From contig JBDUYP010000001.1 in the NCBI GenBank assembly GCA_039944535.1, forward strand, positions 434,001 to 498,000: 64,000 nucleotides of DNA, written 5' to 3'. Below, one piece after another: positions 50,873-60,096 of the stretch. The notes below the pieces were generated by a model. The model was not told where the DNA came from, made no database searches, and was given only the letters and a program-made list of their open reading frames with translations. This DNA comes from JAMZMI01 sp039944535. Lineage in GTDB: Bacteria > Bacteroidota > Bacteroidia > Cytophagales > Cyclobacteriaceae. Position 1 is the stretch's first letter; each line of letters begins with the position of its first letter. The position numbers were made by a program, and so were the translations under genes.

Positions 50873-52894
50873 ATGGACTTTAAACTAACATCGGAATATA
50901 CTCCTACAGGCGATCAGCCGACTGCAATCAAGCAGCTGGTGGAAGGGCTTAACAATCAGGAGCCTGCTCAGACTTTGCTGGGGGTGACAGGCTCAGGGAA
51001 GACCTTTACCATGGCCAATGTGATCGCTGAAACCAACAAACCGACGTTGGTGCTATGCCACAATAAAACCCTGGCTGCCCAGCTGTATGGGGAGTTTAAA
51101 AGTTTCTTCCCCGAAAACGCGGTTGAATATTTTATTTCATACTACGACTACTATCAGCCGGAAGCTTTCCTACCCACTACCGGGATTTATATTGAAAAGG
51201 ATTTATCGATAAACGAGGAGATTGAAAAGTTACGCTTGAGTGCCACTTCGTCCCTGCTTTCAGGAAGAAGAGATGTGATAGTGGTGGCGTCAGTGTCGTG
51301 TATCTATGGTATTGGTAACCCTGAGGAGTTTGGTAAAAATGTGCTCCGCGTGCAGGAGGGAGAGGAAATTCCAAGAAATCAGTTCTTGTTTAGCCTGGTG
51401 GACATACTTTACAGCCGAACTGAGGTTGATTTTAAGCGAGGTACTTTCCGAGTGAAAGGAGACACAGTTGATATCTTTTTAGCGTATGCTGATTTTGCCT
51501 ATCGGTTCATATTCTGGGGCGATGAGATCGAGGCGATTCATAGAATAGACCCGGCCACAGGTGAAAAAATTGCCGAAGAGCGGCTTGTAACCATATTTCC
51601 TGCAAACTTATTTGTGACGGGCAAAGACGTGCTGCAAACGGCCATCCGTGAAATTCAGGACGACATGACGGCTCAGGTCAACTTCTTCGAGGATGAAAGA
51701 CGTTTTCTTGAAGCTAAGCGACTGAAAGAGCGCACTGAGTTTGATTTGGAGATGATCCGTGAGATCGGATACTGCTCAGGCGTGGAGAACTACTCTCGAT
51801 ACTTCGATCGTCGAGAACCGGGCTCCAGGCCGTTCTGCTTGCTTGATTATTTTCCTGATGATTACCTCATGGTGATAGACGAAAGCCACGTGACAGTATC
51901 GCAAGTGCGTGCCATGTGGGGTGGCGACAGAAGTCGAAAAGTCAATCTGGTAGATTATGGTTTTAGACTGCCGTCAGCTTTGGACAATCGTCCCCTTACT
52001 TTCAATGAGTTTGAAGAAATGCTCAATCAGGTGGTGTTTGTCAGTGCAACACCTGCCGATTACGAATTGAGAAAATCAGAAGGTGTGGTCGTGGAGCAGT
52101 TGATCCGCCCGACGGGCCTTTTGGATCCGATTATAGATGTGCGCCCCAGCATGAATCAGATCGATGACCTGCTGGAAGAAATACAGCTTCGCGTGGAACG
52201 CGAAGAAAGGGTTTTGGTGACCACCCTTACCAAGCGAATGGCCGAAGAGCTCACCAAGTATCTCTTAAATGCTGGAGTGAGGACCCGTTATATTCATTCC
52301 GAAGTAGATACGCTGGATCGGGTAGAAATCCTGCGGGAACTGCGCCTCGGTGTGTTTGATGTGCTGGTAGGGGTCAACCTGCTGCGTGAAGGTCTTGACT
52401 TGCCGGAAGTTTCTCTCGTTGCGATTCTGGATGCTGATAAGGAAGGTTTCCTTCGCAATGAGCGTTCGCTGGTACAGACCATCGGACGAGCAGCCAGAAA
52501 CGCCAATGGACGTGTGGTCATGTATGCCGACAAGGTGACGGACTCCATGCAAAAGGCCATGGACGAAACCACCAGAAGGCGCGCGATTCAGCAGGCATAC
52601 AATGAAGAACATGGCATCACGCCAACTACCATTATCAAGAACCGTGAGGCTGTTTTGGGGCAAACCAGTGTGGCAGACAAGAAAAAAGGAGGCAAGAAAT
52701 ATTATGCTGAACCTGAAGAGAATAGCATAGCGGCAGATCCGGTGGTGGCGTATATGAGCAAGGAGCAGTTGCAAAAGCTTGAATCTGAAACCAAAGCCAA
52801 AATGGAGAAAGCCGCAAAAGATCTTGACTTCATGGAAGCGGCACGGTTGCGGGATGAAATGCTCGAGGTGCAGAAGATGCTGAAAGATAAGTAG
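50873..52894 (+). CDS. uvrB: Excinuclease ABC subunit UvrB
   Basis: 673 residues, full length. Walker A is GVTGSGKTFTMANV, the beta-hairpin region is YYDYYQPEAFLPTTGIYIEKD, DEAH-box equivalent is VIDESHV, and helicase motif VI is QTIGRAARN. The C-terminal UVR motif (about 635-670) binds UvrC. It is the damage-verifying helicase of nucleotide excision repair. Confidence 0.97.
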   Translation: MDFKLTSEYTPTGDQPTAIKQLVEGLNNQEPAQTLLGVTGSGKTFTMANVIAETNKPTLVLCHNKTLAAQLYGEFKSFFPENAVEYFISYYDYYQPEAFLPTTGIYIEKDLSINEEIEKLRLSATSSLLSGRRDVIVVASVSCIYGIGNPEEFGKNVLRVQEGEEIPRNQFLFSLVDILYSRTEVDFKRGTFRVKGDTVDIFLAYADFAYRFIFWGDEIEAIHRIDPATGEKIAEERLVTIFPANLFVTGKDVLQTAIREIQDDMTAQVNFFEDERRFLEAKRLKERTEFDLEMIREIGYCSGVENYSRYFDRREPGSRPFCLLDYFPDDYLMVIDESHVTVSQVRAMWGGDRSRKVNLVDYGFRLPSALDNRPLTFNEFEEMLNQVVFVSATPADYELRKSEGVVVEQLIRPTGLLDPIIDVRPSMNQIDDLLEEIQLRVEREERVLVTTLTKRMAEELTKYLLNAGVRTRYIHSEVDTLDRVEILRELRLGVFDVLVGVNLLREGLDLPEVSLVAILDADKEGFLRNERSLVQTIGRAARNANGRVVMYADKVTDSMQKAMDETTRRRAIQQAYNEEHGITPTTIIKNREAVLGQTSVADKKKGGKKYYAEPEENSIAADPVVAYMSKEQLQKLESETKAKMEKAAKDLDFMEAARLRDEMLEVQKMLKDK

Positions 52895-53070
52895 TCGGCT
52901 ATTACTGCAGTTCGCTACGAACAATAGTCTCATTAGCCGTAATTTCCTGACATTTCTCCATTTCATTCCGGAATCCGTGGAATGGCGTGATCAGGTTGAT
53001 ATCCTGTTCTCACACCGACTTATGTATTAAGATTTTCCTTAATTTCGAGGCAAAATACAATTCCAGAAAA

Positions 53071-54132
53071 ATGTACAAACGCATCAATGGTATTCAGCAC
53101 ATCGGAGTAGGTGTTTCCGATTCTGAAGTTTCGCAAAAGTGGTATCGCAAGTTTCTCGGCATGGACATTCCGATTTTTGACGGAGTGGCACCTGCCCCGC
53201 TGATGGATGTGTACACCCACAACGAAACCATAACCAAGCGTGCGACCATGATCCTCAACCTGCAGGGCGGATGTGCCATGGAAGTGGTAAACCCAACATC
53301 ATTTACTCCGCGCAAGCCTGATTTCGAAACGCAGCTGGGCGATATCGGCATTTATATCAATCAGATCAAGACAAGGGATGTGGCTGAAACTTACGCCTAC
53401 TTCAAGGATCATGGAGCGAAGCTTCTTTCCGAGGTGACGACCATGCCAGATGGAGGAAAGACGTTTTACTGTGAAGATCCGAATGGGCTGATTTTTCAGA
53501 TTATACCCGGGCAAAATTTCTATACCAAAACCAAACACATCACTGGAGGGCCAAATGGCTGTGTGATCGGGGTGACCGACATAGACAACTCGCTCAAGCT
53601 ATATGCGGATATTCTGGGCTATGACAAAGTGGTTTATGACAAAACGGATGTTTTCGAAGACTTTAAGAGCCTGACAGGTGGAGATAAAAAATTTCGTAGG
53701 ATCAGAATCACGCAATCCAATCCTCCGGGAGGCGGCTTTGCGAAAGTTTCGGCCGACACTTACCTGGAACTGATCCAGGCGATAGACTACTCACCAAAGA
53801 AGATCTACAAAGGGAGAATCTGGGGAGACGTTGGTTTTGTGCATGTGGGATTGGACGTACGGGGCATGAAGGCCCTGGGAGAAGAACTGGATGAGAAAGG
53901 TTTTGGCTTTACCTGCGACACGAAAGATACGCTTGATATGGGGGGCACCACCCGTGTGCACTGCACCTATATCGATGATCCGGACGGCATCCTGATTGAG
54001 ATGATTGAGGTGTACAAAATTCCGATCCTGGAAAAACTGGCCATCTTCCTCAATGTGGAGAAACGTGATCCCCTCAAGCCTCTGCCGGACTTCATGCTCA
54101 AGGCGCTGAGGTTTAGTAGAGTGAAGGATTGA
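53071..54132 (+). CDS. VOC-family protein with two glyoxalase-like domains
   Basis: 353 residues from ATG 53071 (MYKRINGIQHIGVGVSD). Two vicinal-oxygen-chelate domains are visible: residues ~8-150 (ending FYCEDPNGLIFQIIPG) and ~168-320 (ending YIDDPDGILIEMIEVYK). His and Glu ligands are placed as in metal-dependent VOC enzymes. Dioxygenase or lyase activity cannot be told apart by eye. Confidence 0.82.
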   Translation: MYKRINGIQHIGVGVSDSEVSQKWYRKFLGMDIPIFDGVAPAPLMDVYTHNETITKRATMILNLQGGCAMEVVNPTSFTPRKPDFETQLGDIGIYINQIKTRDVAETYAYFKDHGAKLLSEVTTMPDGGKTFYCEDPNGLIFQIIPGQNFYTKTKHITGGPNGCVIGVTDIDNSLKLYADILGYDKVVYDKTDVFEDFKSLTGGDKKFRRIRITQSNPPGGGFAKVSADTYLELIQAIDYSPKKIYKGRIWGDVGFVHVGLDVRGMKALGEELDEKGFGFTCDTKDTLDMGGTTRVHCTYIDDPDGILIEMIEVYKIPILEKLAIFLNVEKRDPLKPLPDFMLKALRFSRVKD

Positions 54133-54157
54133 TTTGAAGCAATTCGTGGCTCTGGTT

Positions 54158-54175
54158 GATGACCACATGGTCATC
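54158..54175. terminator. Possible terminator hairpin
   Basis: GATGACC-ACAT-GGTCATC, a perfect 7-bp stem, followed 12 bp later by CTTTTT, between two convergent genes. The stem is short and the T run distant, so this is a weak call. Confidence 0.4.
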
Positions 54176-54215
54176 TCATCATACTCTTTTTGATTGGGTG
54201 CAGCTGGCTATTTAT

Positions 54216-54965
54216 CTAAATGGTTGTTGTCGGTTCTCTTTGCGCTAACCTTCTTCTGGCTTTGATAATTCTATATTTGAAATCATCGTAAAACAACGAC
54301 AGGAGGAGTATTGCTGCCGCGATCAAAAGGGTGTAGAGCTTAAAATCAAGCTCCACGAAAATATATCCGCCCACCAGGCCTCCTACAAAAAAAGAAGCGA
54401 TTATGAGGATCCTCAATTTGATGTTGGCCTTTATTTTATCTCTCATTGAATCGTATTTGTGAAAAAAGAGCTGTGAAAGATCTATCCCCAAGTCAGTAAA
54501 AAGCCCGGTTAAGTGCGTGGTTCTGACTACCGTATTTGAAATTTTAGTCACATATGAGTTTTGCAGGCCCATGGCAAAGAGAAGCAAGCAAGCCATCAGG
54601 TTGGGAAACTCCAGGCCGGAGTTGTGATAGAGTATTACGGACAGGATCAAAAAAAGACATTCCACCAGCGTTGGGATGACATAGACATTCAGTCTTTTGT
54701 TTGCATGGAATCTCTCTATGAGTAAGCTCGAAATAAACGAGCCAAAGAAAAACGAAATGATGTATGCGAAATAGGTTATGCCTCTTGCAAATTCAGCATC
54801 TGCCAGATCATTTATAAACAAGGCAAAGTGTCCTGTAACGTTGGTCGTCAGCTGCTCAATTGCCAGAAAGCCCGATACATTTACGATTCCAGCAATTAGC
54901 GCCAAGCTGGTTGCAAGCTGCAGGTTATGCTTTAAGGTTCTGGTCTTTCCCTGGTGTCTAAACAT
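54216..54965 (-). CDS. DUF1275 (YoaK-family) membrane protein
   Basis: 249 residues with six membrane helices. Signature stretches: LALIAGIVNVSGFLAI, TNVTGHFALFINDLA, MGLQNSYVTKISNTVVRTTHLTGLFTDLG. Function unknown in the family. It is convergent with the VOC gene. Confidence 0.88.
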   Translation of the reverse strand: MFRHQGKTRTLKHNLQLATSLALIAGIVNVSGFLAIEQLTTNVTGHFALFINDLADAEFARGITYFAYIISFFFGSFISSLLIERFHANKRLNVYVIPTLVECLFLILSVILYHNSGLEFPNLMACLLLFAMGLQNSYVTKISNTVVRTTHLTGLFTDLGIDLSQLFFHKYDSMRDKIKANIKLRILIIASFFVGGLVGGYIFVELDFKLYTLLIAAAILLLSLFYDDFKYRIIKARRRLAQREPTTTI

Positions 54966-55037
54966 TGAACGTTGATTTGAGAGGCGAGTAGGTGTACAGC
55001 AATCTAAAACCGCGGGGTGGTCAGGTGTTTGCTAAGC

Positions 55038-55108
55038 AACGCTAAAATAGTCAAGTCTGTCGCATCCGGCAAGGGGGTGCTTTCAAAGTATCCTCTTCCG
55101 ATAGCTAC
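55038..55108. repeat. Isolated fragment of repeat family D outside the arrays
   Basis: GCTAAAATAGTCAAGTCTGT, GGCAAGGGGGTGC and CAAAGTATCC match the loop of family D sites at 26440 and 27590. The palindrome next to it is damaged. It lies between core genes and is probably a fossil. Confidence 0.65.
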
Positions 55109-55203
55109 CTTAGGTTTGAGTCTTAAACAAAGATTGTTTTGGGTTATAATTGAAGCCCTGTCCGCGAGCCAGCGATAGCACCAGAATGTAAAGTGCCTTG
55201 ATT

Positions 55204-55674
55204 TTACCGTGCTTGATTGCCGGGATCTCCGTATTTGTTGATGATGGCTAGCTGACCCGCGTGGTAGGTCGTATGCGAAACAATTCTCCCGAATGCTTCC
55301 GCCTTGGTTTTAGTGCCAAATTCTTTCGTGGTGATACTGTCTTCCCAATCGGTTTCTGTTTGCTTTTCTACGATGGCTTTCAGGCTTGCAAAAGCATGAG
55401 CGGCATATGCTTTCAAGGAGTTGAGGTCTGTCCATTCGCCAGTGTCACGTTGGGCTTTTACCGTCTCTGCAGACACTTTGATGGATTGGTCACCAAAGAC
55501 ATTTTTGGCAAAAAGCAATTCCACATCACCAATATGCCTGATTAGAAAGCCCACCGAATTGGGCGAGTCACCCAATTTCTTTTGTAAATCATTTGCTGTC
55601 AGATTCGCTAACTGATTGCTAAACCGCGTACGAGCTTCGATCCATAATTCGAGTAATATTTTGGTCTTTGTCAT
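55204..55674 (-). CDS. DinB-like four-helix protein
   Basis: 156 residues with the DinB/YfiT helical pattern: an N-terminal helix, SVGFLIRHIGDVELLF in the middle (His ligand) and the C-terminal HTTYHAGQLAIIN (HxxxH). Metal-dependent enzymes of this fold often use low-molecular-weight thiols. It is the last gene of the arsR-thioredoxin-permease-methyltransferase run. Confidence 0.82.
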   Translation of the reverse strand: MTKTKILLELWIEARTRFSNQLANLTANDLQKKLGDSPNSVGFLIRHIGDVELLFAKNVFGDQSIKVSAETVKAQRDTGEWTDLNSLKAYAAHAFASLKAIVEKQTETDWEDSITTKEFGTKTKAEAFGRIVSHTTYHAGQLAIINKYGDPGNQAR

Positions 55675-55677
55675 ATT

Positions 55678-56274
55678 CTACTTTTTTGTGGCTACCATTC
55701 GTATGACATCTGCTTTGCCTTTGTGGTATTTGCCTTCTTTCAATTCTATTTCGTTATAGGTCAAAAGGTTAATGTCCAACTCATTAAAATCTGCTTGTAA
55801 GATTTCCTTACTGTAGAGCATGGATCTTTCTTTTGGCCCTCCTGAGGTGTTGGCTAGTTGGTGGGTGTTAAAAGCTTCCAGAATGATCTTTCCGCCAGGT
55901 TTGAGCCATTCGACGGCCTTTTGGTGGATGATAGGTCTTACTTTATCAGGGAAGTGTGCATAGATAAAAGCAACTACATCGGCATTGTTCTTTTCGAAAT
56001 CAGCATCCAGCACATTAGCCGCATCGTACTTGATAGATACCTGCAGCTCATTGGCCCATTGAAGTGCCTTCTTTTTGGCCTCTTCACTGAAGTCAAAGGC
56101 ATAAGTTTTCCAACCCTTTGTTGCGGCATAGGCGGCATTTCGTCCTTCTCCCTCACAGGGCAAAATCAGGTTTCCATGGGCTACCTTATCCAACTCTTGA
56201 GCAAAGAATGCATTAGGTTCCTTGCCGTAGGCAAAGCCTGCTTCGCTGTATCTTTCATTCCAAAATTCTTTCAT
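55678..56274 (-). CDS. Class I SAM-dependent methyltransferase
   Basis: 198 residues. MKEFWNERYSEAGFAYGKEPN is typical of TehB/thiopurine-methyltransferase-like proteins. Motif I is ILPCEGEGRNAAYAATKG; VVAFIYAHFP and LKPGGKIILEAF follow. Such enzymes can methylate metalloids or thiols. It overlaps the permease gene by 4 bp, inside an ArsR-controlled cluster, so a detoxification role is plausible. Confidence 0.87.
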   Translation of the reverse strand: MKEFWNERYSEAGFAYGKEPNAFFAQELDKVAHGNLILPCEGEGRNAAYAATKGWKTYAFDFSEEAKKKALQWANELQVSIKYDAANVLDADFEKNNADVVAFIYAHFPDKVRPIIHQKAVEWLKPGGKIILEAFNTHQLANTSGGPKERSMLYSKEILQADFNELDINLLTYNEIELKEGKYHKGKADVIRMVATKK

Positions 56275-57245
56275 AACAATGCGTTGAATAAAAATCCTGA
56301 CAAGATGATGAACAGGGTTACTACCCCAAAGTAGATGCCGATCAACTTCAGTGTCATTACCTTTTTGAGTAGGGTGGCTTCAGGAATGGATAAACCAACT
56401 GTGCCCATCATAAAGGCGATGGCTGTGCCAAGAGGCACACCTTTGGCAACAAACACCTGAATGACCGGAACGATTCCTGCGGCATTGGCGTACATTGGCA
56501 CTGCGATTATTACGGCGAGTGGAACGGTCCACCACTGCCCGCCTCCAAGGTATTTTACAAAAAAGTTTTCGGGCACATAGCCGTGCATAGCAGCACCGAT
56601 GGCAATACCGATAACCACATAGAGCACCACGCCTTTTACTATGTCCCAGGCACTTCTGGTGATGTCGGGAAGTCGTTGTTGGAAGGTTAACGGGTCTTCT
56701 TCATATTCTCCCTGCTCCATTTTGTTTTTCAAAATTTTCTTTACCCAATCGGTCAGCAGTGGAGTGAGCTCAAACTTGCCTAAAAACCAACCGCCAATGG
56801 TGCCCAACAGAATGCCTGATATGGCATAAATAGCTGTGGCTTTCCAGCCAAACATCCCTATAAACATGGCGATGGCCACTTCATTTACCAACGGGGATGT
56901 GATTAAAAAAGCCAGGGTTACACCCAGGGGAATACCCCCTTGCACAAAGCCAATAAACAGGGGCACAGAAGAACAGGAGCAGAAAGGTGTAATAGCACCG
57001 AATGTGGAGGCCAGAAGATATTGCAGCCCGTATAGTTTTTTGCGCTGCAGAAAATCTCTGAGTCGCTCAATGGGAAAGTAGGAGTTGACGATACCCATCA
57101 GGAAAACTATGACGAAGAGAAGGATGAGAATTTTCAAGGTGTCGTACACGAAAAAATTCAATGCCGTTCCTAAATGGGTGGCAGACCCTATTCCAAACAC
57201 GGTATAGATGAGCCAGTCGGCAAAGTGTTGTAACCAATCAAACAT
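56271..57245 (-). CDS. ArsP/DUF318-like permease
   Basis: 324 residues, eight or more membrane helices. The signature ITPFCSCSSVPLFIGFVQGGIPLG (Cys-Ser-Cys) and TSPLVNEVA identify the permease family that includes ArsP, an exporter of organoarsenicals. Residues GIVPVIQVFVAKGVPLGTAIAFMMG repeat the first half. It sits between a thioredoxin-like gene and a methyltransferase under an ArsR. Confidence 0.9.
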   Translation of the reverse strand: MFDWLQHFADWLIYTVFGIGSATHLGTALNFFVYDTLKILILLFVIVFLMGIVNSYFPIERLRDFLQRKKLYGLQYLLASTFGAITPFCSCSSVPLFIGFVQGGIPLGVTLAFLITSPLVNEVAIAMFIGMFGWKATAIYAISGILLGTIGGWFLGKFELTPLLTDWVKKILKNKMEQGEYEEDPLTFQQRLPDITRSAWDIVKGVVLYVVIGIAIGAAMHGYVPENFFVKYLGGGQWWTVPLAVIIAVPMYANAAGIVPVIQVFVAKGVPLGTAIAFMMGTVGLSIPEATLLKKVMTLKLIGIYFGVVTLFIILSGFLFNALL

Positions 57246-57265
57246 GGCGAATGATTTAAGTTGAC

Positions 57266-57499
57266 TTATTTGAGTAGCTCGACTATCTCATTCACTTGTG
57301 CTATTCTCCCTTTTACCTTTATTTCCCCATCTATCATCAGGACAGGGGTGGTGAGAATGTTGTATTTCATCATTTCTTCCAGGTCTTCTACCTTTTCTGT
57401 TCTGGCTTCTGCCTGAGTTTGTTTCAGTGCCTCTAGCACATTGTTGTAGGTGGTTTTGCACTTTGCACAACCTGGTCCTAATACTTTGATGTCTTTCAT
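57266..57499 (-). CDS. Small thioredoxin-fold protein (CAKC motif)
   Basis: 77 residues from ATG 57499 (MKDIKVLGPGCAKCKTTYNNV). The Cys-Ala-Lys-Cys pair and TTPVLMIDGEIKVKGRI match the small redox proteins usually found beside ArsP-like permeases. It could supply reducing equivalents or hand over a metalloid. Confidence 0.87.
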   Translation of the reverse strand: MKDIKVLGPGCAKCKTTYNNVLEALKQTQAEARTEKVEDLEEMMKYNILTTPVLMIDGEIKVKGRIAQVNEIVELLK

Positions 57500-57517
57500 T
57501 TTAAGTCTATTTAGTTT

Positions 57518-57533
57518 ATCGTAAATCAACGAT
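57518..57533. promoter_or_regulatory. Candidate ArsR operator 1
   Basis: ATCGTAAATCAACGAT, a 16-bp near-palindrome just upstream of the thioredoxin-fold gene start, matching a second copy at 57875 in 14 of 16 positions. Confidence 0.6.
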
Positions 57534-57550
57534 AGGATTATTTAAATTTT

Positions 57551-57856
57551 TTAGTCAATCATCTCGGAAAACAGTTTTTTGGCAATAGCCCAATTCTCTT
57601 TATCGAGGCAATACTTCACTTTTGGTGGCTGTATTTCACCTTGAATGAGCCCTGCATCTTTTAAGGCTTTGAGGTGCTGCGAAATGGTGGACTGTGCCAA
57701 TGGAATCTGCTCGGTAAGAGCTCCTGTGTAGCAACACGCCTGACTATTGAGGAGGCGAAGAATCTGAATCCTCAGCGGGTGCGCCATAGCTTTTGCGAAA
57801 GAGGCTAACTGTTGGTCTTGAAGTGAATATGCGATATCGGACAATGTTCTGCTCAC
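57551..57856 (-). CDS. ArsR-family regulator
   Basis: 101 residues. AKAMAHPLRIQILRLLNSQACCYTGAL carries a Cys-Cys pair before the HTH; PLAQSTISQHLKALKDAGLI is the recognition helix, and YCLDKEN lies near the end. The Cys residues suggest metalloid sensing. It leads the cluster of redox protein, permease, methyltransferase and DinB-like protein, with operator-like palindromes on both sides. Confidence 0.9.
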   Translation of the reverse strand: MSRTLSDIAYSLQDQQLASFAKAMAHPLRIQILRLLNSQACCYTGALTEQIPLAQSTISQHLKALKDAGLIQGEIQPPKVKYCLDKENWAIAKKLFSEMID

Positions 57857-57874
57857 CGTATCTATTGTTTGTTC

Positions 57875-57890
57875 ATCGTAAATGTACGAT
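57875..57890. promoter_or_regulatory. Candidate ArsR operator 2
   Basis: ATCGTAAATGTACGAT, a palindrome 18 bp upstream of the arsR start. Paired with the copy at 57518 it marks an autoregulated regulon. Confidence 0.65.
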
Positions 57891-58092
57891 AGAGGTACAG
57901 GGAGAAATGTGACTTATGTTACCTTTCAGGATGATTCCGGTAAGATCTTTTTCAGGTATTGGTTAAGCTATCCGCCCTTGTTGGGCTGGTGACCAAGGAG
58001 GCCTGGCAATTATATTCAGATAATATTTTTGTAGAGTTGTTCAACCTCAAATTGAAATCAGTTTTGCAGATATGCCGGTAGTATTTGTGCCT
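57891..58092. other. Boundary between core genes and second cassette array
   Basis: About 200 bp without a gene. I see no clear attC arm before repeat B4 begins at 58093, although GTGCCTG just before it matches the right edge of other attC-like sites. The array border lies in this stretch. Confidence 0.45.
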
Positions 58093-58234
58093 GTTGCACA
58101 ACCCAATATATCTCCTTTTTGGATATACTGATTTTAGAAAATGGCGCTCAGATCGCTTGAGTCATGCTGTGAATTTGTGAATAGGGCCAGTTCTTCACAA
58201 AGTTAGAGTTGTGCAAAAGCTACGGCTGTTAGGG
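58093..58234. repeat. Repeat family B (copy 4)
   Basis: 142 bp, GTTGCACAACCC to the core GTTAGGG; nearly identical to the other copies, with GTGCAAAAGC at the right end instead of GTGCAACAGC. It opens the second array. Confidence 0.72.
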
Positions 58235-58237
58235 TCT

Positions 58238-59323
58238 TTAGTATAAATTCAGATGTTGAGCATCAAGTTTGTCTAGGACACGTTGGTCCGAAAACCCTGA
58301 TTTGTTGGTCAGGACATAACTTGCAATACCCTGCTCGGGATATATTCGAAGCTCAAGATAATATCCCCCGCCACCCCCTGCGTGATGAACGTATTTTTCC
58401 CCACTGAGAGACCCTGTGAACCAACCCAAAGAATGCCCGGATGGTTTTTCGTTAGAAAGGGGTTGCTCCATAAACATCGCATTCCTCATTTCCTTAGAAA
58501 GAATTTTGCTCTCTGAGCTTAGCAATTCCTGCAGAAAAATGTTTAGTCCATTCGGACTGGCCAGTAATCCTCCATAAGCAGATCCATTGAGATACGCTTT
58601 CTTAAACGGAATTAAGTTTTCCACTTTCGTGTCGGTGAATTTTGACTTGTCGAGCAGTAAACCAAGTATCCATCCCTGAAAACCACTGTCATGGTAGCCT
58701 GTGACCGTGTTCTCTTGATTCCACTGGAAGCCAATGGATTCAGTATTCAAAACATTTCGTTCGATATAGTCTTGATAGGACAATCCTGAAACTTTTGAAA
58801 TGATATCTCCGAGAATAAGGAAATTGAAGTTGGAATAAGAAGCTTTTTTTCCGGGTTCAAACTTGACCTTTGCTTTTTGCTTCAGAATTTCACTATTGAA
58901 CCGATGATAATCAAAACTGCCGTCTTCTTCTTCTAAGTGTATCCAACGTATCGGAATGGGATTATTTAGGCCGGATTGGTGGGTCAGCAATTGCCGGATG
59001 GTGATCTCTCCAAGAAATTCGTACTGAGGTAGATGTTTGATAGCTGGATCATCCAGACTAATCCTCCCATTTTCTACCAATTGCATGATGCTAATTGCGG
59101 TGAAAGTCTTCGTAATACTAAACAGTGCAAACTGCGAGTGTTTATCAATAGCCTGATTGTTAGTGATGCTGAGATTCCCTTTTTTATAGGTGCATAAAAC
59201 CGAGTCTTGGGACACTGCTCCATAGTATACGGCTGGAGCATCTAATTCATCAAAACCGTTCGATGAAGTATCGCATGAAGTTGCTACAATTGTCATGAGC
59301 ATGAATAGAGTTATCGTTTTCAT
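58238..59323 (-). CDS. Cassette gene: serine hydrolase, class C beta-lactamase-like, lipoprotein
   Basis: 361 residues from ATG 59323 (MKTITLFMLMTIVATSC, lipobox), with a purine-rich stretch upstream; a TTG start at 59338 adds five residues. The catalytic Ser-x-x-Lys is FSITKTF, the Tyr-x-Asn is KASYSNFNFL, and the third box is HHAGGGGGYYLEL. This is the family of esterases, D-amino-peptidases and class C beta-lactamases; real beta-lactamase activity cannot be inferred. It follows a Crp/Fnr gene in the same unit. Confidence 0.85.
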   Translation of the reverse strand: MKTITLFMLMTIVATSCDTSSNGFDELDAPAVYYGAVSQDSVLCTYKKGNLSITNNQAIDKHSQFALFSITKTFTAISIMQLVENGRISLDDPAIKHLPQYEFLGEITIRQLLTHQSGLNNPIPIRWIHLEEEDGSFDYHRFNSEILKQKAKVKFEPGKKASYSNFNFLILGDIISKVSGLSYQDYIERNVLNTESIGFQWNQENTVTGYHDSGFQGWILGLLLDKSKFTDTKVENLIPFKKAYLNGSAYGGLLASPNGLNIFLQELLSSESKILSKEMRNAMFMEQPLSNEKPSGHSLGWFTGSLSGEKYVHHAGGGGGYYLELRIYPEQGIASYVLTNKSGFSDQRVLDKLDAQHLNLY

Positions 59324-59384
59324 TTCTTTTTTCTTCAAAAGAAATATCCTGTGAACCCCTATCCATTAACAAATGATAAAATGC

Positions 59385-59957
59385 TCAGGAACCCTTTCTT
59401 AATCTGCTCAGCGACACATTGGTGATTCCTAAATATGTTGCGATCATACTGTGTGGAACCAGATTTTCGAGCATCCTAAAATCCTTTCTGAATTGTTCAA
59501 GCCTTTGTTTACTGGTCCATGATATTAGCCTTATTTCCTTGTTCGTTTTCTGAAGCAACTCTTGTCGAAGTACGGTGTTGGCAAATTCCCGTATTTCAAG
59601 GTTTTTCTCAATGAGATTTTCAAATTCTCCAGCGTCAATCCGTGCCAAGGTGCATTCTGTAACAGCTTCCAAATTTATGAGTGATTTCGAGTTACTTGTT
59701 CGAGTCACATGGGGACTCAAAACACTTGACTCTTCGAAAAACAAAAGGGTAATCAGTTCCCCGTTTTGGTTCATAAGATAGCTTCGAACTATTCCGTTTA
59801 AAAGGAAGTATTCGCTGTTGTTTCTTTTACCTTTTTCAACAATAAGCGAGTTTTCAGACACCTTGATTTCCTTGCAAATGTCAGTTATCTCATTTCTTGA
59901 TTTTAAGCTTAGGTTTGGATTAAGGAGGTCAATGACCTTGTTGATTCTTTCTTTCAT
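59385..59957 (-). CDS. Cassette gene: Crp/Fnr-family regulator
   Basis: 190 residues. The cyclic-nucleotide-binding-like barrel contains VEKGKRNNSEYFLLNGIVRSYLM, and the C-terminal helix-turn-helix is HSMIATYLGITNVSLSRLRKG. It is upstream of the serine hydrolase in the same cassette and probably controls it, matching the design of the hydrolase/Crp unit at 14.5-16.0 kb. Confidence 0.85.
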   Translation of the reverse strand: MKERINKVIDLLNPNLSLKSRNEITDICKEIKVSENSLIVEKGKRNNSEYFLLNGIVRSYLMNQNGELITLLFFEESSVLSPHVTRTSNSKSLINLEAVTECTLARIDAGEFENLIEKNLEIREFANTVLRQELLQKTNKEIRLISWTSKQRLEQFRKDFRMLENLVPHSMIATYLGITNVSLSRLRKGS

Positions 59958-59973
59958 TATGCAGGTCTATTGA

Positions 59974-60096
59974 TGCTAGCGTCCAACTATCATTCGTAAG
60001 CTGGACTTTCCAAATTTCTATAAAAGTATCTTATCACAATAGCCTTTGCAAATAGCACAGTCAGCTTATGGATGATAGTGTCTGTGCCTGTTGCAC
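59974..60096. repeat. attC-like site, family G
   Basis: ACTATCATTCGTAAGCTGGACT pairs with a right arm ending CAGCTTATGGATGATAGT; the core GTTGCAC (60090-60096) follows. The left box (GCTAGC) has lost the AAC seen elsewhere. Confidence 0.6.

Noticed and set aside
58238..59323. Beta-lactam resistance gene
   Set aside because: The SxxK, YxN and HxG boxes are shared by many esterases and peptidases of this fold; nothing here shows beta-lactam activity.
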